This document shows positions 1-13,850 of a stretch of 64,000 nucleotides of DNA, in pieces. Positions within the stretch are counted from its first letter, which is position 1, and every line of letters starts with the position of its first letter. The DNA comes from Phaseolus vulgaris. Taxonomy: Eukaryota > Streptophyta > Magnoliopsida > Fabales > Fabaceae. Both the position numbers and the translations under genes were made by a program. Below the pieces are notes generated by a model, which was not told the DNA's origin, made no database searches, and worked only from the letters and a program-made list of their open reading frames with translations. The stretch is from NCBI RefSeq assembly GCF_000499845.2, contig NC_023753.2:7634791-7698790 (forward strand), written 5' to 3'.

Positions 1-2121
1 TATAATGAGTACTTAAAATTTGTTGATCTTCACCATCTGCTCTAGTTGAAATATTCTGCCCAGCAAATTGAGAGAGAAGTAAATTTGTTACAGACACAAA
101 AAACTGAAAGAAATATGAAAGACTGATTGCATGAATAAAAAAAAGGGAATAGAAAAGGCAATTGTTTCACAATTGACAAATATTTATTTAAGGATAAAGA
201 AGAAGAATGGAAGTATTGAAGAGAAAACCAATAGAGGTCTCATTAAGAATAATTTGTTAGATGAGATAGCCGACTAAACAGATGTAGAGGAAGACCAAGA
301 AAGGGAAAATCATCGGATGGATCATATGAACAACTAACTACCATGTAAACATAAGCACTTGAACGCTCAACTAAATATAAGATGTACAAGTTAAGAAAGT
401 GTACAAAGTAAAACTCTTTCAGGAATTCGTGTAACAAAGAAGCAAGGACACATAAAGTAATCTAATATAGTTTATCTTTCGGATAGGTAACTGACATTCT
501 CTAAAATCTAAAATTTCAAAATCAACATATATGTTGCTTCTTCAGTGCAAGTTGCAACCATAAGCAACAAACAGGCAAACTGTAAGTATACACATAAACC
601 ACCCAAAAGATTATTTTTATTGACTGTATATGCAAATTAAGATGCTGCAGCATCTTTACTTTTAGGATTCATGGAAAAACTTAGGCGTTACCCTTTAGGT
701 GTTAGTGTGCTCTCCAATTAAAATTGACTTTCAGCTTGGTAACTGCACCTACCTTTAGTGCTTAGTTTACCAAGGTAAAATTGTAATTCTGACCACACCT
801 AAAGAACAACATCTTAGTGTTTCCCTTTCAGATTTTGTTACTTATATATTTCTGTACTTTAACTATCTTGTTAGTTCATGCCCAGGTCAAGGTGTATATA
901 TATCCAGAATATACGTTCCTATTATTTTGGATTTCAATTCATTCGTAGTTACATTGCAGGGTACGTACATCATATTCACTGATACAAAACAAACACCAAC
1001 ACAGATTTAGGCTTTTGCTAGTAAAACCAAGTCATGGCCCAAGCACACATCAATGGCAGATAATATTCCCTAATCCTTTCTTTTGTCTCTGTTAACACAA
1101 CCAGTATGGCTTCTAGTTAAATCCATACTAGGAAAAGATGAAGAATGGACTCAAACACACGTGCTGACACAGTTACCAATAAGAGAATAAGATAAATATT
1201 ATCTTAAAAAAATAATTGATATGCATCTGACAAGGTAAATAAATTATGTTTACAGTCATCCAACCGCAGGTCACCATATATGGTAAGTCTACTGTTATTT
1301 TTATTATAGTAACTACACATTAAAAGTCATTCTGATAATGAAATTGCCAAAAACACAAAAGGAGGTGAAAAGAATTACATGTCTCTCACAAGTTCAAACT
1401 AACTAGTCCATAGCATAACTTACTGAAACTATTTCATTTAACTTTTGAATTAACTTACACCAAAGCTAATTTTAACTTCTAGGAAAAACTTAATTATTTT
1501 ACCAGTGTAAAAATCTTTACACTGACCGCGAATGAAAATTAAACTCTTATTTAAAATCTAAATACATTATTATAAATTATCTAAATTGGTTGAACAAAGA
1601 TCCGACAAAATCAATCAGCGATGATCCAAAGCTAACTGAAATTCAAAATTCCAAATAGCAAGACAAACGGAGTTAGCCACAGGCAAGCAAGCAATTCTTC
1701 AATATTAAGCATAGCAGTACCTCGAGGAAGCGTATATGGAAAACAGGACGCTTGTCAGGGTCCTTTGCCAGAGCAAGAAGCGTTTGATGCAACAGAACAT
1801 CTTCCGCTTTATCGATATTCACATCGAGTCCATAACTGAAACAACAGCAACGGATTAATCAACACTTAACTTAGTCAATGGAAAGTGAAGCAAAAGACAC
1901 TAATCCAAAAATAGTAAGAAGAGAGTCCAATCGCGGAACCTCGGAGGCAACCGATTGAAGTGAGCCTCCAACTGTTCGCGGAACTCGGGATTGGAAACGG
2001 CTTGGTCGTGGCCGGTTTCGAGGAGGCGGTTGTAGACGTCGTTGCGTACGTCGTAGTTTCCATATCCGCTGAAGGCGCGCGGCGGCGAGGAGCTCTCTCC
2101 GACGCCTTCTACCAAATCCAT
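1..2121 (-). CDS. ACT-domain Raf-like Ser/Thr/Tyr protein kinase, STY8/17/46-like, N-terminal part (partial)
   Basis: Only the first three coding exons are in the window; the gene continues past position 1. Exons read 2121..1940, 1835..1721 and 55..1, with GT-AG borders and an unbroken frame (60 codons plus 2 nt, then 1 nt plus 38 codons, then phase 0). The product starts MDLVEGVGESSSPPR. It contains EFREQLEAHFNRLPPSYGLD followed by a segment with AEDVLLHQ, LALAKDP and RPVFHIR. This is the conserved N-terminal block upstream of the ACT and kinase domains in Arabidopsis STY8/STY46, which phosphorylate transit peptides of chloroplast precursors in the cytosol. The ATG at 2121 is preferred over an in-frame upstream start near 2301, because the extra residues are low-quality leader sequence and homology begins after 2121. 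Intron 2 is long (56..1720). The kinase domain itself is not visible, so the subfamily assignment rests on the N-terminus alone. Confidence 0.78.
1503..1524. repeat. Short perfect hairpin in kinase intron 2
   Basis: CAGTGTAAA and TTTACACTG form a 9-bp stem with a 4-nt loop. This resembles the terminal fold-back of a small plant transposon, but no partner end was found nearby. Confidence 0.35.
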
Positions 2122-2400
2122 TCGCCTCGGAAGATGGTTCTTCAAGGTCGCATAGCGTGAAGAGAGAGAGAGGACGGTTGAGTTGACTGTGGTGTGAGGA
2201 GAATATGAGTGGAAAAGGTAGTAGGGAAGGGTTTGGTGTGATTTGAAGAGGAAATGGAGGGCAATTTGGTCCACCGCGAGGGTCCTTGCCGCCGGAAGCA
2301 AAAAAAAGGCAAGATTATAGGAAAGAAAGAGAAAAAGCGAAGTAATTGGGTTGGGATTATCGTTCCTCTCACTCTTGGCTAATCTCGGATTCTTTCAGAG
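2122..2400 (-). promoter_or_regulatory. 5' UTR and proximal promoter of the STY-like kinase
   Basis: This is the region upstream of the ATG at 2121. It includes a short (AG)n tract at about 2161-2174, which reads as (CT)n on the gene strand and is common in plant 5' leaders. No confident TATA box was seen. The transcription start is not determined. Confidence 0.4.
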
Positions 2401-3600
2401 GGAAAACAAAACCAATCTCAACGGGGAATTTTATTTTTACTTTTCAAGGAAAACTTACATTGACTTCACTTGAAATCCTCTTATAAAATTAAAACATTAT
2501 ACTCGTTAACTTATACTATGCCATTTTTCTAACATAATATTATCATATTTAAGCAACATGATAAGATAAAATAATATCGGTTTTAATATGGTTCTGCTTC
2601 TTTCAGTAGACTTGTTTTATTGTTTTGGTTCCAAGAAGAAAACAGCTTTTTGCTTTATATAATATAGGATTTTACTATTTTCATCATTTTCTTTAATCGC
2701 GTCTTGCTGTCAATCATAACGTGACAAACAATATCTTATGTAAGGTTACATATCTTAGCGATATAATTTTCCTCTTTCGTATCATCATTTAATTGGGGGA
2801 AACAGTAATGATAAGAATTACAATCGTAAAAGTTAACATTACCGTTGCATCAACATGTTAAAGCAAATAATCTAAATATAACATTCTAGGGTGTGTTTTT
2901 TATAATCTAATTTTTTTATATGAATTAAAATTTAAACAATATTCATGTAAACGTTTATTCATCGTTATAATTTAAAATATTTATAATTTTTTATAAAAAT
3001 TATTTTATTAAACATAAAAACAAACAATTAAATAATTAAAACAAATAAACAAGTATAGCATTAAATTAATAATATAAAAATAATGTAATAGTGAAACAAT
3101 AATCCAAATTTTATAATCATTTTATACATTAGAAATTTCTCTCATTATTTTAAAACTGAAGAGAATAAAATATAAGTTTCTCTGGTAAATTATTTTAAAA
3201 CATTAATATGGACAATTTATTAAAATAAGATAAAAAAACTAATAAAAAAAATATTTTACCAACCATAAATAAAATATTTTATCAAAATTTTATTTATTAA
3301 TTTCATCTATAAGTCAGACGATATATTTTACCATACATAATATTAACATTTATGAGTGATTTAAAGACAAATGTTTGTGTTTTTTTTATGAAGGGTAATT
3401 TTCAATTTTATATATATATATATATATATAAGTTTTTATGTTATGTAATTTAACATTTTTGTCACCTTAAGTAATAACAATCGTCTCCCATTACATGAAA
3501 AAATATTATTAAAAAAAATTACAAAAATATGTTGGAACTATACCAAAACTCATATGTTAGTCCTAACCGTAAACACAACACAAACTAAGACAAAAGTACA
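2400..3600. other. AT-rich intergenic DNA, no gene seen
   Basis: Strongly AT-rich with stops in all frames. It contains a (TA)n run at 3409-3431. No coding or structured feature could be supported. Confidence 0.6.
3409..3431. repeat. (TA)n microsatellite
   Basis: About 11 uninterrupted TA units. Confidence 0.9.
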
Positions 3601-4017
3601 TTCAAGTCAGACATTAGTAAATCTCATCTTTTGAGTTTCCTGTAACATGTATAACTTCATACAACTCAGCAATCATAGCAGTCTAAACTTCAAGAAACGC
3701 AGAGAAAGCACTAATAAACTCTCTCATACTCCCACGGAAAATACTTTCACAAGTAGCAAGACCAGGATACCCCTAGCAGCCCTATCAATGTTAATTTTAA
3801 CCCAGTCTAGTGAAGGAAACTCTCGTCTAACCGGAAGAGGACAAAGAACTTTACCATTACGAGTAGTAATACCAAAAAACTTTAGACGAATTTCCCACTT
3901 GACAATTTAAATCTTTAATTATCGAAATAACCCTAAAAATTTCAATCTTATCTTGAAATCTAGCATAATTCTTCATACGCCATATGATCCAAATAGAAAA
4001 TATTGGTAGTTAATTAG
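3600..4017 (-). mobile_element. LINE (L1-type) relic: RNase H tail region
   Basis: On the minus strand the segment from about 4010 reads a degenerate non-LTR retrotransposon polyprotein: WIIWRMKNYARFQDKIEIF, then VISIIKDL. After a frameshift come KINID, a GG(I/V)FRGS-like stretch and an A/VE(L/F)YG(V)IH motif. This is the 'DxGxxxGxGG' start of the plant LINE-encoded RNase H and its following helix. Several frameshifts and stops show it is dead. A related copy lies on the plus strand at 14250-14960 and an upstream domain of the same family at 29960-30660. Confidence 0.7.
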
Positions 4018-4175
4018 ATACCAATTTAGAAATTATTTATCAATAATAGAAACTAGTTTAAATATCAATACTTTTTTTAGTTTCTAAAATAGTATCTAAT
4101 TTAGTCAATATAGCAACTAATTATTTTTTGTCTCCAAAATTGATTGTTATTTTATTATTTTCTAGTAATGTAATC
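4008..4175. mobile_element. Fold-back MITE family, half copy
   Basis: Matches the right half of the ~365-bp element at 28772-29134: a 'gataccaatttagaa' start, an 'aacaataatagaaact'-type middle and an end resembling 'tttctagtaatg'. It abuts the LINE relic at about 4010. Confidence 0.6.
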
Positions 4176-5890
4176 TAAACAATCTAACTTTCTTCATATT
4201 TTTCTCCAAGTTATTCCAAATTCACCCCCTCAAATCCTCACAACCCTCCCTGATCCAATCAAAGCTTATTGATCGAGTTACATATATTATAAAGAATGTA
4301 TTTAAACGAAGTGATAATAATTGTAAATACACTATATTCTCTTAATGATAAATCCAACCAAATTTTATGCGCTCATAGATTATAATATTCTACAATAAAC
4401 AACCACAATCCATCAATTGTTTGATGTTAGGTATCATAAATTACATGTTGAAAAAATATTTATTTTAATCATTATATATAAGCACTTTTATATGAACCAT
4501 TTTTGTAATTAATATATTTTTATTCAACATTTTAAAATAATCTTACAATGTCCTATAACTCTCACGCATAAGGTCACAAGATTTTAAACATAAGAATATT
4601 TCACTAATACAAGTTGGCCCACATTGATGGCAAAGCCCGCAGCCAGACACAATCACATAATAAGGAGAATGAAGATCTAAAGTCTGTTTATGGACTTATT
4701 TGCAAATATGGGTCTAATTGGGCTTTTGTTTATATTTGTAGACCCAATCAAAAGGATAACTCTAGGATGGAAGAATGTATAAAGCATATCCAAGAAGATC
4801 TTGAACTCATCAAAACATAAACTAGAGTTTTGGTGAGAAGAACACAAGAATATTGAGTTTAGACTTACTAATCAACATTATTTTTTGGTTAAAATTTAAC
4901 TTAAATAAATTGTATAAAGTTGTTTAGGATTTCGTGGATCATGTATTGGGTCTAGTAGCATAAAATAATTGGACCAAGTAATATAGGTTGTTGGGCTTGT
5001 ATTTGGGCAATAGTAGAATAAGTCTAATTAGGGTTAAAAGTGACTAGTTAGGGTGATAATTGAACTTATTTGAGCCCAATATAACTCTAGAATGTATAGG
5101 GTATAATAGAGGACGAAAATTACCTTGACATAGAGCACATGGACGGACACATGACAGCCTAGGAGTGGAGAGAATTTAGCAGGTGTGAGCTAAACATGGA
5201 AAACATGATTTCACATGTATTTTGAATTTTCAAATTAAAAGGCTCCAAAATGTTTAACCCTCTCACCTATAGATTGAGGTGCTTTTGAGTGTTATTCTGT
5301 CAAATTGCAAGGCTAAGCACTCATTTGTCTAAACTTCTTTAGGATAGATGCCTTGGTCTTTTTCTTCACCTTTTCTAAGTGATATGATTGAACTAATCAC
5401 TCTCCCTACTCTTTATGCAACTACAAGGAAACCATAGCTCCAATGGATACATCCTTGATCCATTTCTTCCATTAAGCATCCGCAAATTCCATTCAAAATT
5501 CAAGAAAACATGCCACCGGATGAGAGAATGCTATCACACATCCACAAACATACGACTAAGAGAAAATATGTTTTTTCCTTCCATTTGCTTTGCATAATAG
5601 AAAGTTTGATCATGCATACGGAAGCTACTAAGTAATATATGAAAGTTTTCACCAACACAACCATTCATCAAGTTCAATTGTTTCCACCACAGAATGTTGA
5701 AATAAAGTGCGAGTCTGGTTTTTAGCCTAAAAATATAGGAAATAAACTAGAAGAGTCTCTATAGCCTGACACGGTAAAACATAAGAACAATAAAGAACAA
5801 ATTCAGGACACTGAACTTCACATATCCTTCACAATCTCGAGCATTGCAAACACAGACAAGATTATATGTTTTTACCGATGGTGCTAATGA
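4176..5890. other. Intergenic DNA, weak small ORF only
   Basis: A 68-codon plus-strand frame at 4614-4820 has no recognisable domain and no flanking signals. The surrounding DNA looks like old repeat sequence, but I cannot assign a family. The last few hundred bases presumably include the 3' UTR of the bZIP gene. Confidence 0.45.
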
Positions 5891-5891
5891 A

Positions 5892-8800
5892 CTAGTTTTG
5901 CTTATTGAAGTTGCAGAAGTTGGAGAAGTTAGGGCCATAATGCCCAGTGAAACTCGGGCCAGACGGAGCAAGAGGATTAGGCATGGAGAGTTGTGGCTGC
6001 AGAGGGTTCAGATGCTGCTGAGATGGTGGGTTATGAAACTGATGCAGAAGTAAGTTGGAAGAGAATGGAGCGAAAAGGTCCCCTGGAGAACGATAACTCG
6101 ATAAAACATCAAGATTTTTGTTTTCGTCCTCGAGGCCGTGAATTCCCTTCGACACAGCACTGTGAGCTGCAAATACAAGAGTGTGTCATGATAATATTGA
6201 TGTACTGAATTTATAAATTAGCAAGAGACTCTATGATCAAAACTAGTAAAAAATAACAAACTAATTACGGATTACAAGTTCTCCCTCTTATCTTAAAAGG
6301 TTGTTAAACTTCATATATTAAGATTCTACAAGAAAAGTGATATTCACTACTAGAAAAAACAGATTTTCTTTACATTTTTTCGTAAAACTTTTAAAATTCA
6401 TATCAAAATTTATAGGAAGTTTATTTTTTTAGTAATTTTTTTTATAAAAGTTCACAGGAAAAAAAATTAAAAAATTCTAATAACCTATATAAATGCAGAC
6501 ATGCTAAAATACTTTTCTTGCAACAAGTAGTCTTATGATAAAACAACAATTTTATGCAATTTAATATGTGATACGATGTAAAGCAGCTCAAGCAAGCACG
6601 TAATTGATAGACATGCAGATGTATCATGATATTGTTCATGCAAAAAGTGATACAATGATAAACCTTTAAATTGTTCAGTTTATAATGTGAGGCGAGGGAA
6701 AGCTCACGTTTGCTACTTTAGGAGTAAACAACTATGAAACTATGCATACTTTCTAAAGCTGGGCATGGATAACAAAGTAAGTTTTCTAAAGCAATATTTT
6801 CTTTTGATTGGTATTTGTGTCCACTATAACAAGCTTGAAAACATTGCATTAGTAGAGAAAGGTATCAGTTTTTATAATAGAATATGTTTTTAAGCCACTT
6901 AGGGTATGTTCCATAAAAAAAAGAGTGGATATAGGGTGTTTCTGTGTGGTTAAAATCTGCAGGTGATGCTGATATATAAGAATATCAAAGCAATAATTCA
7001 GAGTTTCAGACCTCTGCATTATTTTTGTTTCATACCTTGGGGAGGTCGAGGCAAATCCTTCAACGACTCTGCATGATAAAGGGTGTCATAACGATATGAC
7101 GGTGCAGCAGCAGGCATAAGCATAGATGAGGACAAATTCAGTTCTGCAGAGTAGGTTATTTTGGATCACAATACTTTTTTAGCAAATATCCACATATATG
7201 ATATATCAGTATTCTAGTTGGTATCATGAGATTGTTATGTTTTAGCTGTTTTGTGCGTAAGGGAGTGAGGTTGATAATAAGAATGGAGATTACATTCTAA
7301 TTGTACAAGGATGGGAGAAGTAGTAGTTTAAGATTCTAAACACTTTTGAATAAGGATCAAAACATTTCTTTTATGATAAAAAGAATGCATACCAGGTTTA
7401 GATCGGTCTTCTTCTTGCATAGCTTCTAATTTTATTCTGATCTCCTTTGCATGAACAATGACTACAGTAATCTGTCTCTGCATCATAGGAGATATTAATG
7501 TTTTTTTTTGTTTTTTTTTTCTGTCATATGTGTACGTAAATTTAACATAATTATTTCCTTTCCTTTTTCATAAACCATGCGCAAAAACACCATGTGAGTT
7601 TTCAATCTATAATCTCTCTCACAGACCAATTTTAGATATTAGAGGAAAGTTATTAAGCTGCACATCAATTGTAACAAACATGTCAATCTCTATCAGTATC
7701 TACTATTAAAGACGACAACACTAAAATAGCCATTAACATCTTTAACAAGAAACTCTGTTTCAAATTATAGAGAAACACATTTTCCATATATGGTTGAACG
7801 CAATTCTCAATAACTACCCACATTCCTCAAATAATAGAGACAAAAATTAACTGAATACCAATGTGGAATTAATAAACTAGTTATATTTTGAGCTTGTTTT
7901 TATTTTAGGTGAATGCAAGAAAAAGTGTATATAAACAGACTCTTAATCCCTGCATTCTTATTTCAGACACTAATTTAAATGTAGTGCTTTGTCTTTTTTC
8001 AGGACTTTTTCAGGAGTGAAACATGTATATCTCCTCCACATGATGCAGAACATTTTAATGATAGTAAAATCAAAGTATATGAATAAATAAAAACTATATA
8101 TTCAGACAGAAATTACCAACACAGAATTTTTCTAAATCTAGAATCACAAATGAACTCTGGTCAACTATGAGATTTACAGGAATAAATTAAAATGAAAATG
8201 GTTACTTTGCTGTCTCCAGTGCACACATTACAAATATACCAGTTTTTATTTTATATAACTTTCATGTAAAATGAGTACAAGGGTAGCCACCCAAATACTG
8301 AAAAAGTAAAAGGTAACGAAAAAACAACAACAACTCAAGTTTAAGAGAAATATCGTGGACTGGCACCTACAATATTTCCTCACTGTCCTCTTGAGAGTAC
8401 GTAGAAAAGATTTTCCATTTCCATCTTAAAAATTGCATACCATTATTTAATGATTCCATAATATATGCATATTTTAAGTATTACAAACTGTGTTTCTTTT
8501 TTCAGTATAATTTATTTATTTTTTTAAAATGAAGAAATATAATAAAAAGTTCATTTAATAAAAATATATATAATTTTTTTTAATTTCTATATACAATAAA
8601 TGTGTAAATTAAAGATTATATAAAAAGGTAATAGGATCAATGTAACAATAAAATAAAAACAAAATTTAATGCAACTCTTGAAAGGAAACCAAGAGGGTTT
8701 CACCACTTCAATAATTACAAAATCAAAATATGATATTAATTTAGCACTAAACACACACATGTGACTCTTCTCATGTATCATAAGGATATGAAGATAAACC

Positions 8801-11800
8801 TAACTACAAAGATATTATGATTAACTATTGAGAAATCATGTCCAACATATATGCAAGCATAAAAAAAAACTAGTCATAGGCAACATCCATAAAGATGATA
8901 GTAAGTTTGATTATATTTTTTTAAACTGTCTTGATCCTAAGTTTATTATCCTAAAATTATACTAGGAAAGAACTTTGATTTGAAGTTGAGACAGAAGTGT
9001 TTTCTTTTAATTTCATTAATTATTTATTGATAAAAAACATAATAAAAAACCAATAAATAAAATTATTAACAAAAATCAGCTCAAATCCTTATTATTTTGA
9101 TCATATTAAAGTATATGATGTTTAAAAACATAGGACACAACATGAAAACTTCATTATAAGACAAGCCTTTTAAGATTTTAGGTTTCAAACACTCAAATAA
9201 TTTTTCTAATCGATAATAAAAAATAAATAACTATTTGATGGATACACCAACTTATTAAAAAAAAGTACTTATAGTAGTCTAATAAACATGTTTCAACCGA
9301 AAAAAACAGTCCACAAAAACCTAACTAGACCTACTAACACCCCGAAAAAGACCTTAGAAACCTAACAAAAAAAACATCAATAAAGTGTACAAAACAAACC
9401 GTGTATCTAAGCAATGCAAACACATTATAAAAATATATTCTAGTGAAGTGCTGTGTAGATCAAACTTACCACATCAGAGAAGAATAGTATTTTCTTACAC
9501 ATAAAACCTAAAGTAGGATTAGTTTTTAGATAAATCTCAAGTAAACAGTACATTTATCACATTTAAATTGCTACAGTTCATTTATTTGGGTTATGATCAA
9601 TGAATATCCAAACTGCATATGGAAAGTATCCAGCCATATTTCTCAATTTTCTTTGGATCCCAATTTATATTTTAGATACCGCACATAAGTATCTAGGGGC
9701 AAAAACATTTCTCAACAATTTCGTTTATTTAAATTTCACCATGTTCTTTTATGGATACATGCATGACATATTATTTATGGATGTTTTCCAATCCCAATCA
9801 CTTAAATCCATCAAAGATTCAGAAACACGATTAAAAGACTTTAAATTATATATCTGGGTGAAAGGTGACTATAATATAATCAACTGTGACTTAAATATAA
9901 TGAACCAATATTTTAAGTTTTAAAAATCAAAATTAAGTTTATGATTTGTTTCAAACATATATAGGAATCAGGAGTAATTATTCACAAATTAAAAAAAATA
10001 CAATTAAGCAGACCCAAACCAAATAGTTTGCTCAATTCATTCAAAATGAAGCACCCACACACGAACCTATTTACTAAAGTTTTGAAACACATATTCAATG
10101 GGATAATTATTAATCAAGAGTTCAAAAGTGTGGATCCCTTGATCTTCTAAGAATGGAGGTTTGTAGTTTTAGAGCAAAATGTAAGGGTAGAAAATTACTA
10201 CTACCTTTTTAGTTTTCTTTTATAACACGAAACTCGTTTAAGAAAGAGTTTCAATAGCTAAATGCTGGGTGATTAAGAAGTATTTTTTTAAAAAAAATAT
10301 ATATGCTACGAAACAGTGTACTACTATGTGGCAAAACTGAGGTTTTAGAGATGTTAACGCCAGTTTACCTCTAAGACATCTTAATTAATATATATGAATT
10401 GAAGCATTAAAAAATGCTCCATTTTAATGCAATTCTTTATTGATATTTTTTTAATTACACATTGAAAAAGAAATTTCAAAGTTTGTGTAGATTATTTTTA
10501 TTTTTTAAATAAGTGAAATATATCAAAATTTCTCAAAGTTTATAAAAATGGAATAGACACAATTTTGGAGAACAAGTTTATGTAAAACCATATAGGTGTA
10601 TATTCTTGTAAGTGGTCATTCTTGCCGCGGAGACAAGTTACTTAATAATTTGAAGAGAGAAATTTCAATTCTGAGTTTGAACAAATAAATATAAATTATT
10701 TAAAATAAATCTTTATTTTAAAAAACAATCAAAAAATCTGTCCAACAAGAATATCATTACAACAAACTTCAAAATATATTTTATCAAAAAACAAAATACC
10801 TCGGCTCCTAAAGAAAACCTTCAAACACATAAATGATCGCAGCAAAATATGAAAGATAGACCAAAATCAACAAATAAAAAAAAAAAAACAGTAACAACCC
10901 TGCTTATCTTGAGGGAATTTTTCGTACAAAGAAAACAAAAACAAAGCGTTGTCTGTAAGAAATTTTCATATAAAGAAAACCCAAAAACCAGATTCTAACA
11001 CTCCTCTACCCCTAGTCTAGCTATTCCAAACCCAATCCAGTCTTGCATCTGCAGGATTTCTTCCCAGCCAAATATTGTAATTTAATCTAATTATTATTAT
11101 CCTAAACCTTTTGTAATAAGGCACCACAGTTTCTAAGGAAAGACAACATCTATATTTAATTTCAAACAAAGTATTTTCAGAACATCATTTATAATTAATA
11201 GATATAGGGAATGATGTAACAGGTTTAATTTTTAACAAATATTAGTGTTAACAATCAAGTTGCCAAATCTTCGTTATATATATATAGAACCATAATAAAT
11301 TGAAAGGAAAACACATACCTTACACAAGACAATATTATTGATGTGGTTAACTACTTCAATTTCAAGCCATTCCTCCTTCTTTTGCAATTCTATCACATTA
11401 CGTTCTTTCTTCTCCTTTGATTTAGCAGCAGATTTCCTATTGGCAAGAATCCTACAAAACACAAAGATTCAATTTATATCAGTCTAAGAACATTAATCCT
11501 ACATCCTCTGAAAACTAATTTCTCTTGAGCAAGTCAATTGTGCAAATGGTCAACTGATTTTTTTATTTAAATATTACTTCTTCTAAAGTAATTAAGAGAT
11601 AGACAGAGACCAATTTAAAGTAATATTTTTTTTAGGTAACATTACAAGAAAATTATGAAATAAAAATAATTTTTTTAAAAAAAAATAATAATTAGTTGTT
11701 ATATTGATTAAATTAGAGACTAAAAGAAATTGATTTATAAATTAGTTTATATTATCGTTCAATAGTTTCTAAATTGATATATAATTAGTTACTAAAGTTT

Positions 11801-13717
11801 TAACTACCAATTATTTAGATTTTAAATTCGATTGAAAAACCTTTGTGGTTATTTAAATACCAATTTAGAAATCATTAACTAATTTAGAAACCAATTTTTT
11901 TTAATCTTTAATTTAGTCACTATAGCAACTAATTATCTTTTATTTCTAAAAATTAGTTTCTATTTCATAATTTTCTTGTATAGTATAAATACAAATTTTA
12001 TTTAAAAAAATATAATTATACACTAAAGCATGATTTCCATTAAAAAAATGAAAATTATGTACGCAAACACAATTTCTATAAAAAAAAATTAAAAATCATT
12101 TATGCAAATATAATTTCTTAGAATTGTTAAAAAAAGTTGCAAGCGGAAGTTCTTTATTAAATTATAAAAAAAAGCAATTTAAAACAAAGTCATGCATTGG
12201 AATGATTTATTTGATTTTGAAGTTGTAGTAATAAATTTGAAAAAAATAGATCACAGTGGAAGAACTCTTAATTACCATGCAAAGATGAAAAACTATGAAA
12301 AATTGTCGAACTTGGCTCGTCTAGGATAATGATACATTGATAATTCTAATTTTCTAAACAACTATATTACAATTTTTAATATTATTATTTTAATATTTTA
12401 ATATTATTTAATTATAAATTTATTTTTATTATATATATTTATTTCTTAATTTATTACATAAAAGATGGTATATAACTCTGTCAAACTTCTTTAAGTTTAT
12501 GAATAAGTTTGTTTTTTAAAAGGAAAAGATTAATTTATTACCAAAAAATAAATCACATTAATAACTATTATATTAATATAATAATATTTTAAGTTGAAAA
12601 AAAAATTAAAATATTAATTTATTGAGTTGTTAAAGTGAATTATTATCACCACCCTTTGTAAAATAATAATAGTATTTGAAAAAAATATAAAATAATTACA
12701 TACATATATTATAATTTATATGTCAAATCCTTTTTTTAAATTATAATTTTAAAAATATATTTTATTTGTATTTTAATAATTTAATATACTTCTAAAATCA
12801 GACCGTTAATTAGACCATAAAAATCTGCTATTTGATAACTTTAACGGCAAAATGATTAAGGTTTGATGAAGATTTTTTATGAATAATAATAAGTTCCTAT
12901 TAAAATGAGTATGCACAAAAATAATTTTAAAAAAAATTATTCCTTGAAAAGAGAAGTAATTATGTTTCCATTAATTTTTTATTATAATTTAACACAAGTA
13001 ATTAATAATATCAAACTTTGTTTTCTTCATGAAAAATATAATTTATTTTGTAAAATAACTATATTCAGTCAAAACCAACCACATCTCTACACATATAAAT
13101 TATATATAGCCGGAACAAAAATCCAACTTTAAAAACGATTTAATTAAAAAATAATTAAAATGGAAAAAAGAATAAGACCTCTTAGCCTTCATGGGATCAA
13201 CCTTAGCAAGTTCAGCAAGCTCCTCCGGCTCCATACGCTTCCTCGCCAAAGAAATCGGTGGCCCGGCCTGCATCAACTTTGTCAATGACGCCTGAAGGGA
13301 AGCGTTCTTCCGACGCGGCTTCGCTTTCTTCTTCTTTCCGCAATCCTTAATACAGCCATCAGCTCCGCCGCCGGCCATGCAGAGATCACCCGAGACTACG
13401 GACTTTCCTCGGTCGAGTCCGGCTGTGGGCACTACTGGTGCAGCTCCGATCTGCCAGCTGGGTTTCTCCGAGGTTTCGGAGTCAACGGACACTAGAGAAG
13501 CGGTTGGTGGCAGCGGAGGCAGCAGTGAAGAGTTGGGCATTTCGAAATCAAGATGTTTGCTATCGAAGTTGGGAAGGTTGTCCAAGGTGTCGAGGAGGGG
13601 ATAGGAGTGGTCGGAGAAGATCCTCCAGTGGTGCATGGGGCTGTGTGGCTGTTCCGTCGGTGGCATCTGGTAAAAGAGCGCGGCATCCGACGGAGCTCCG
13701 ATGTCATTGTTCTCCAT
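5892..13717 (-). CDS. Group I bZIP transcription factor, VIP1/RF2-like, with degenerate leucine zipper
   Basis: Five coding exons join in one frame: 13717..13179, 11451..11319, 7477..7393, 7143..7036 and 6166..5892 (stop TAG). All have GT-AG borders and total 1140 nt, giving 379 aa. The N-terminal half (about residues 1-140) is Pro/Ser-rich and starts MENNDIGAPSDA. About residues 145-155 are a basic GKKKKAKPRRK cluster, a probable nuclear signal. It is followed by ELAELAKVDPMKAKRILANR, the block before the basic region of plant group I bZIPs. The basic region contains N-RKSAAKS-K, the N-x7-K signature of group I (Lys instead of Arg), followed by x9-L. The heptad d positions then read L, L, H, C, V, I, M, so the zipper is poor compared with relatives. 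The C-terminus is Ser/Pro/Gln/Asn-rich and ends CNFNKQN. Introns of 1.7 kb (intron 1) and 3.8 kb (intron 2) carry transposon debris. An ATG-less upstream extension to 13897 was rejected, because it would read through the TATA box region. Confidence 0.85.
6347..6435 (+). mobile_element. CACTA-type MITE terminus in bZIP intron 4
   Basis: The sequence begins CACTACTAGAAAAA, a common terminus of plant CACTA-derived MITEs, and then runs into AT-rich sequence. The opposite end was not identified, so the extent is approximate. Confidence 0.4.
11638..11987. mobile_element. Fold-back MITE family copy in bZIP intron 1
   Basis: The element starts ATTACAAGAAAATTATGAAAT and ends with the near inverse, ATTTCATAATTTTCTTGTA. 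Its internal halves are also self-complementary, around a centre with 'aaagttttaactacc' and 'aaaaacctttgtggtt'. It is the same family as 22436-22806 and 28772-29134. Confidence 0.65.
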
Positions 13718-13850
13718 GGCACAAAATGTGAAAAACGTTTCTGTGTTTGGGATTTGTAATTTGGAGTTTTGTTGAAACGTTTTGTGGTGACAGGAAACTG
13801 AAGCTGTTGAGGAAGGAAGTGTTTTGCGTGACTCTGACCCCAGTCCCTCG

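Noticed and set aside
9600..9923. 107-codon plus-strand frame inside bZIP intron 2
   Set aside because: Aromatic and Asn/Ile-rich as expected from AT-rich DNA, no recognised motif, no promoter or splice context; lies within a well-supported intron.
13377..13759. Three plus-strand frames opposite bZIP exon 1
   Set aside because: Antisense shadows of the GC-richer exon 1, whose minus-strand frame splices correctly into the bZIP domain.
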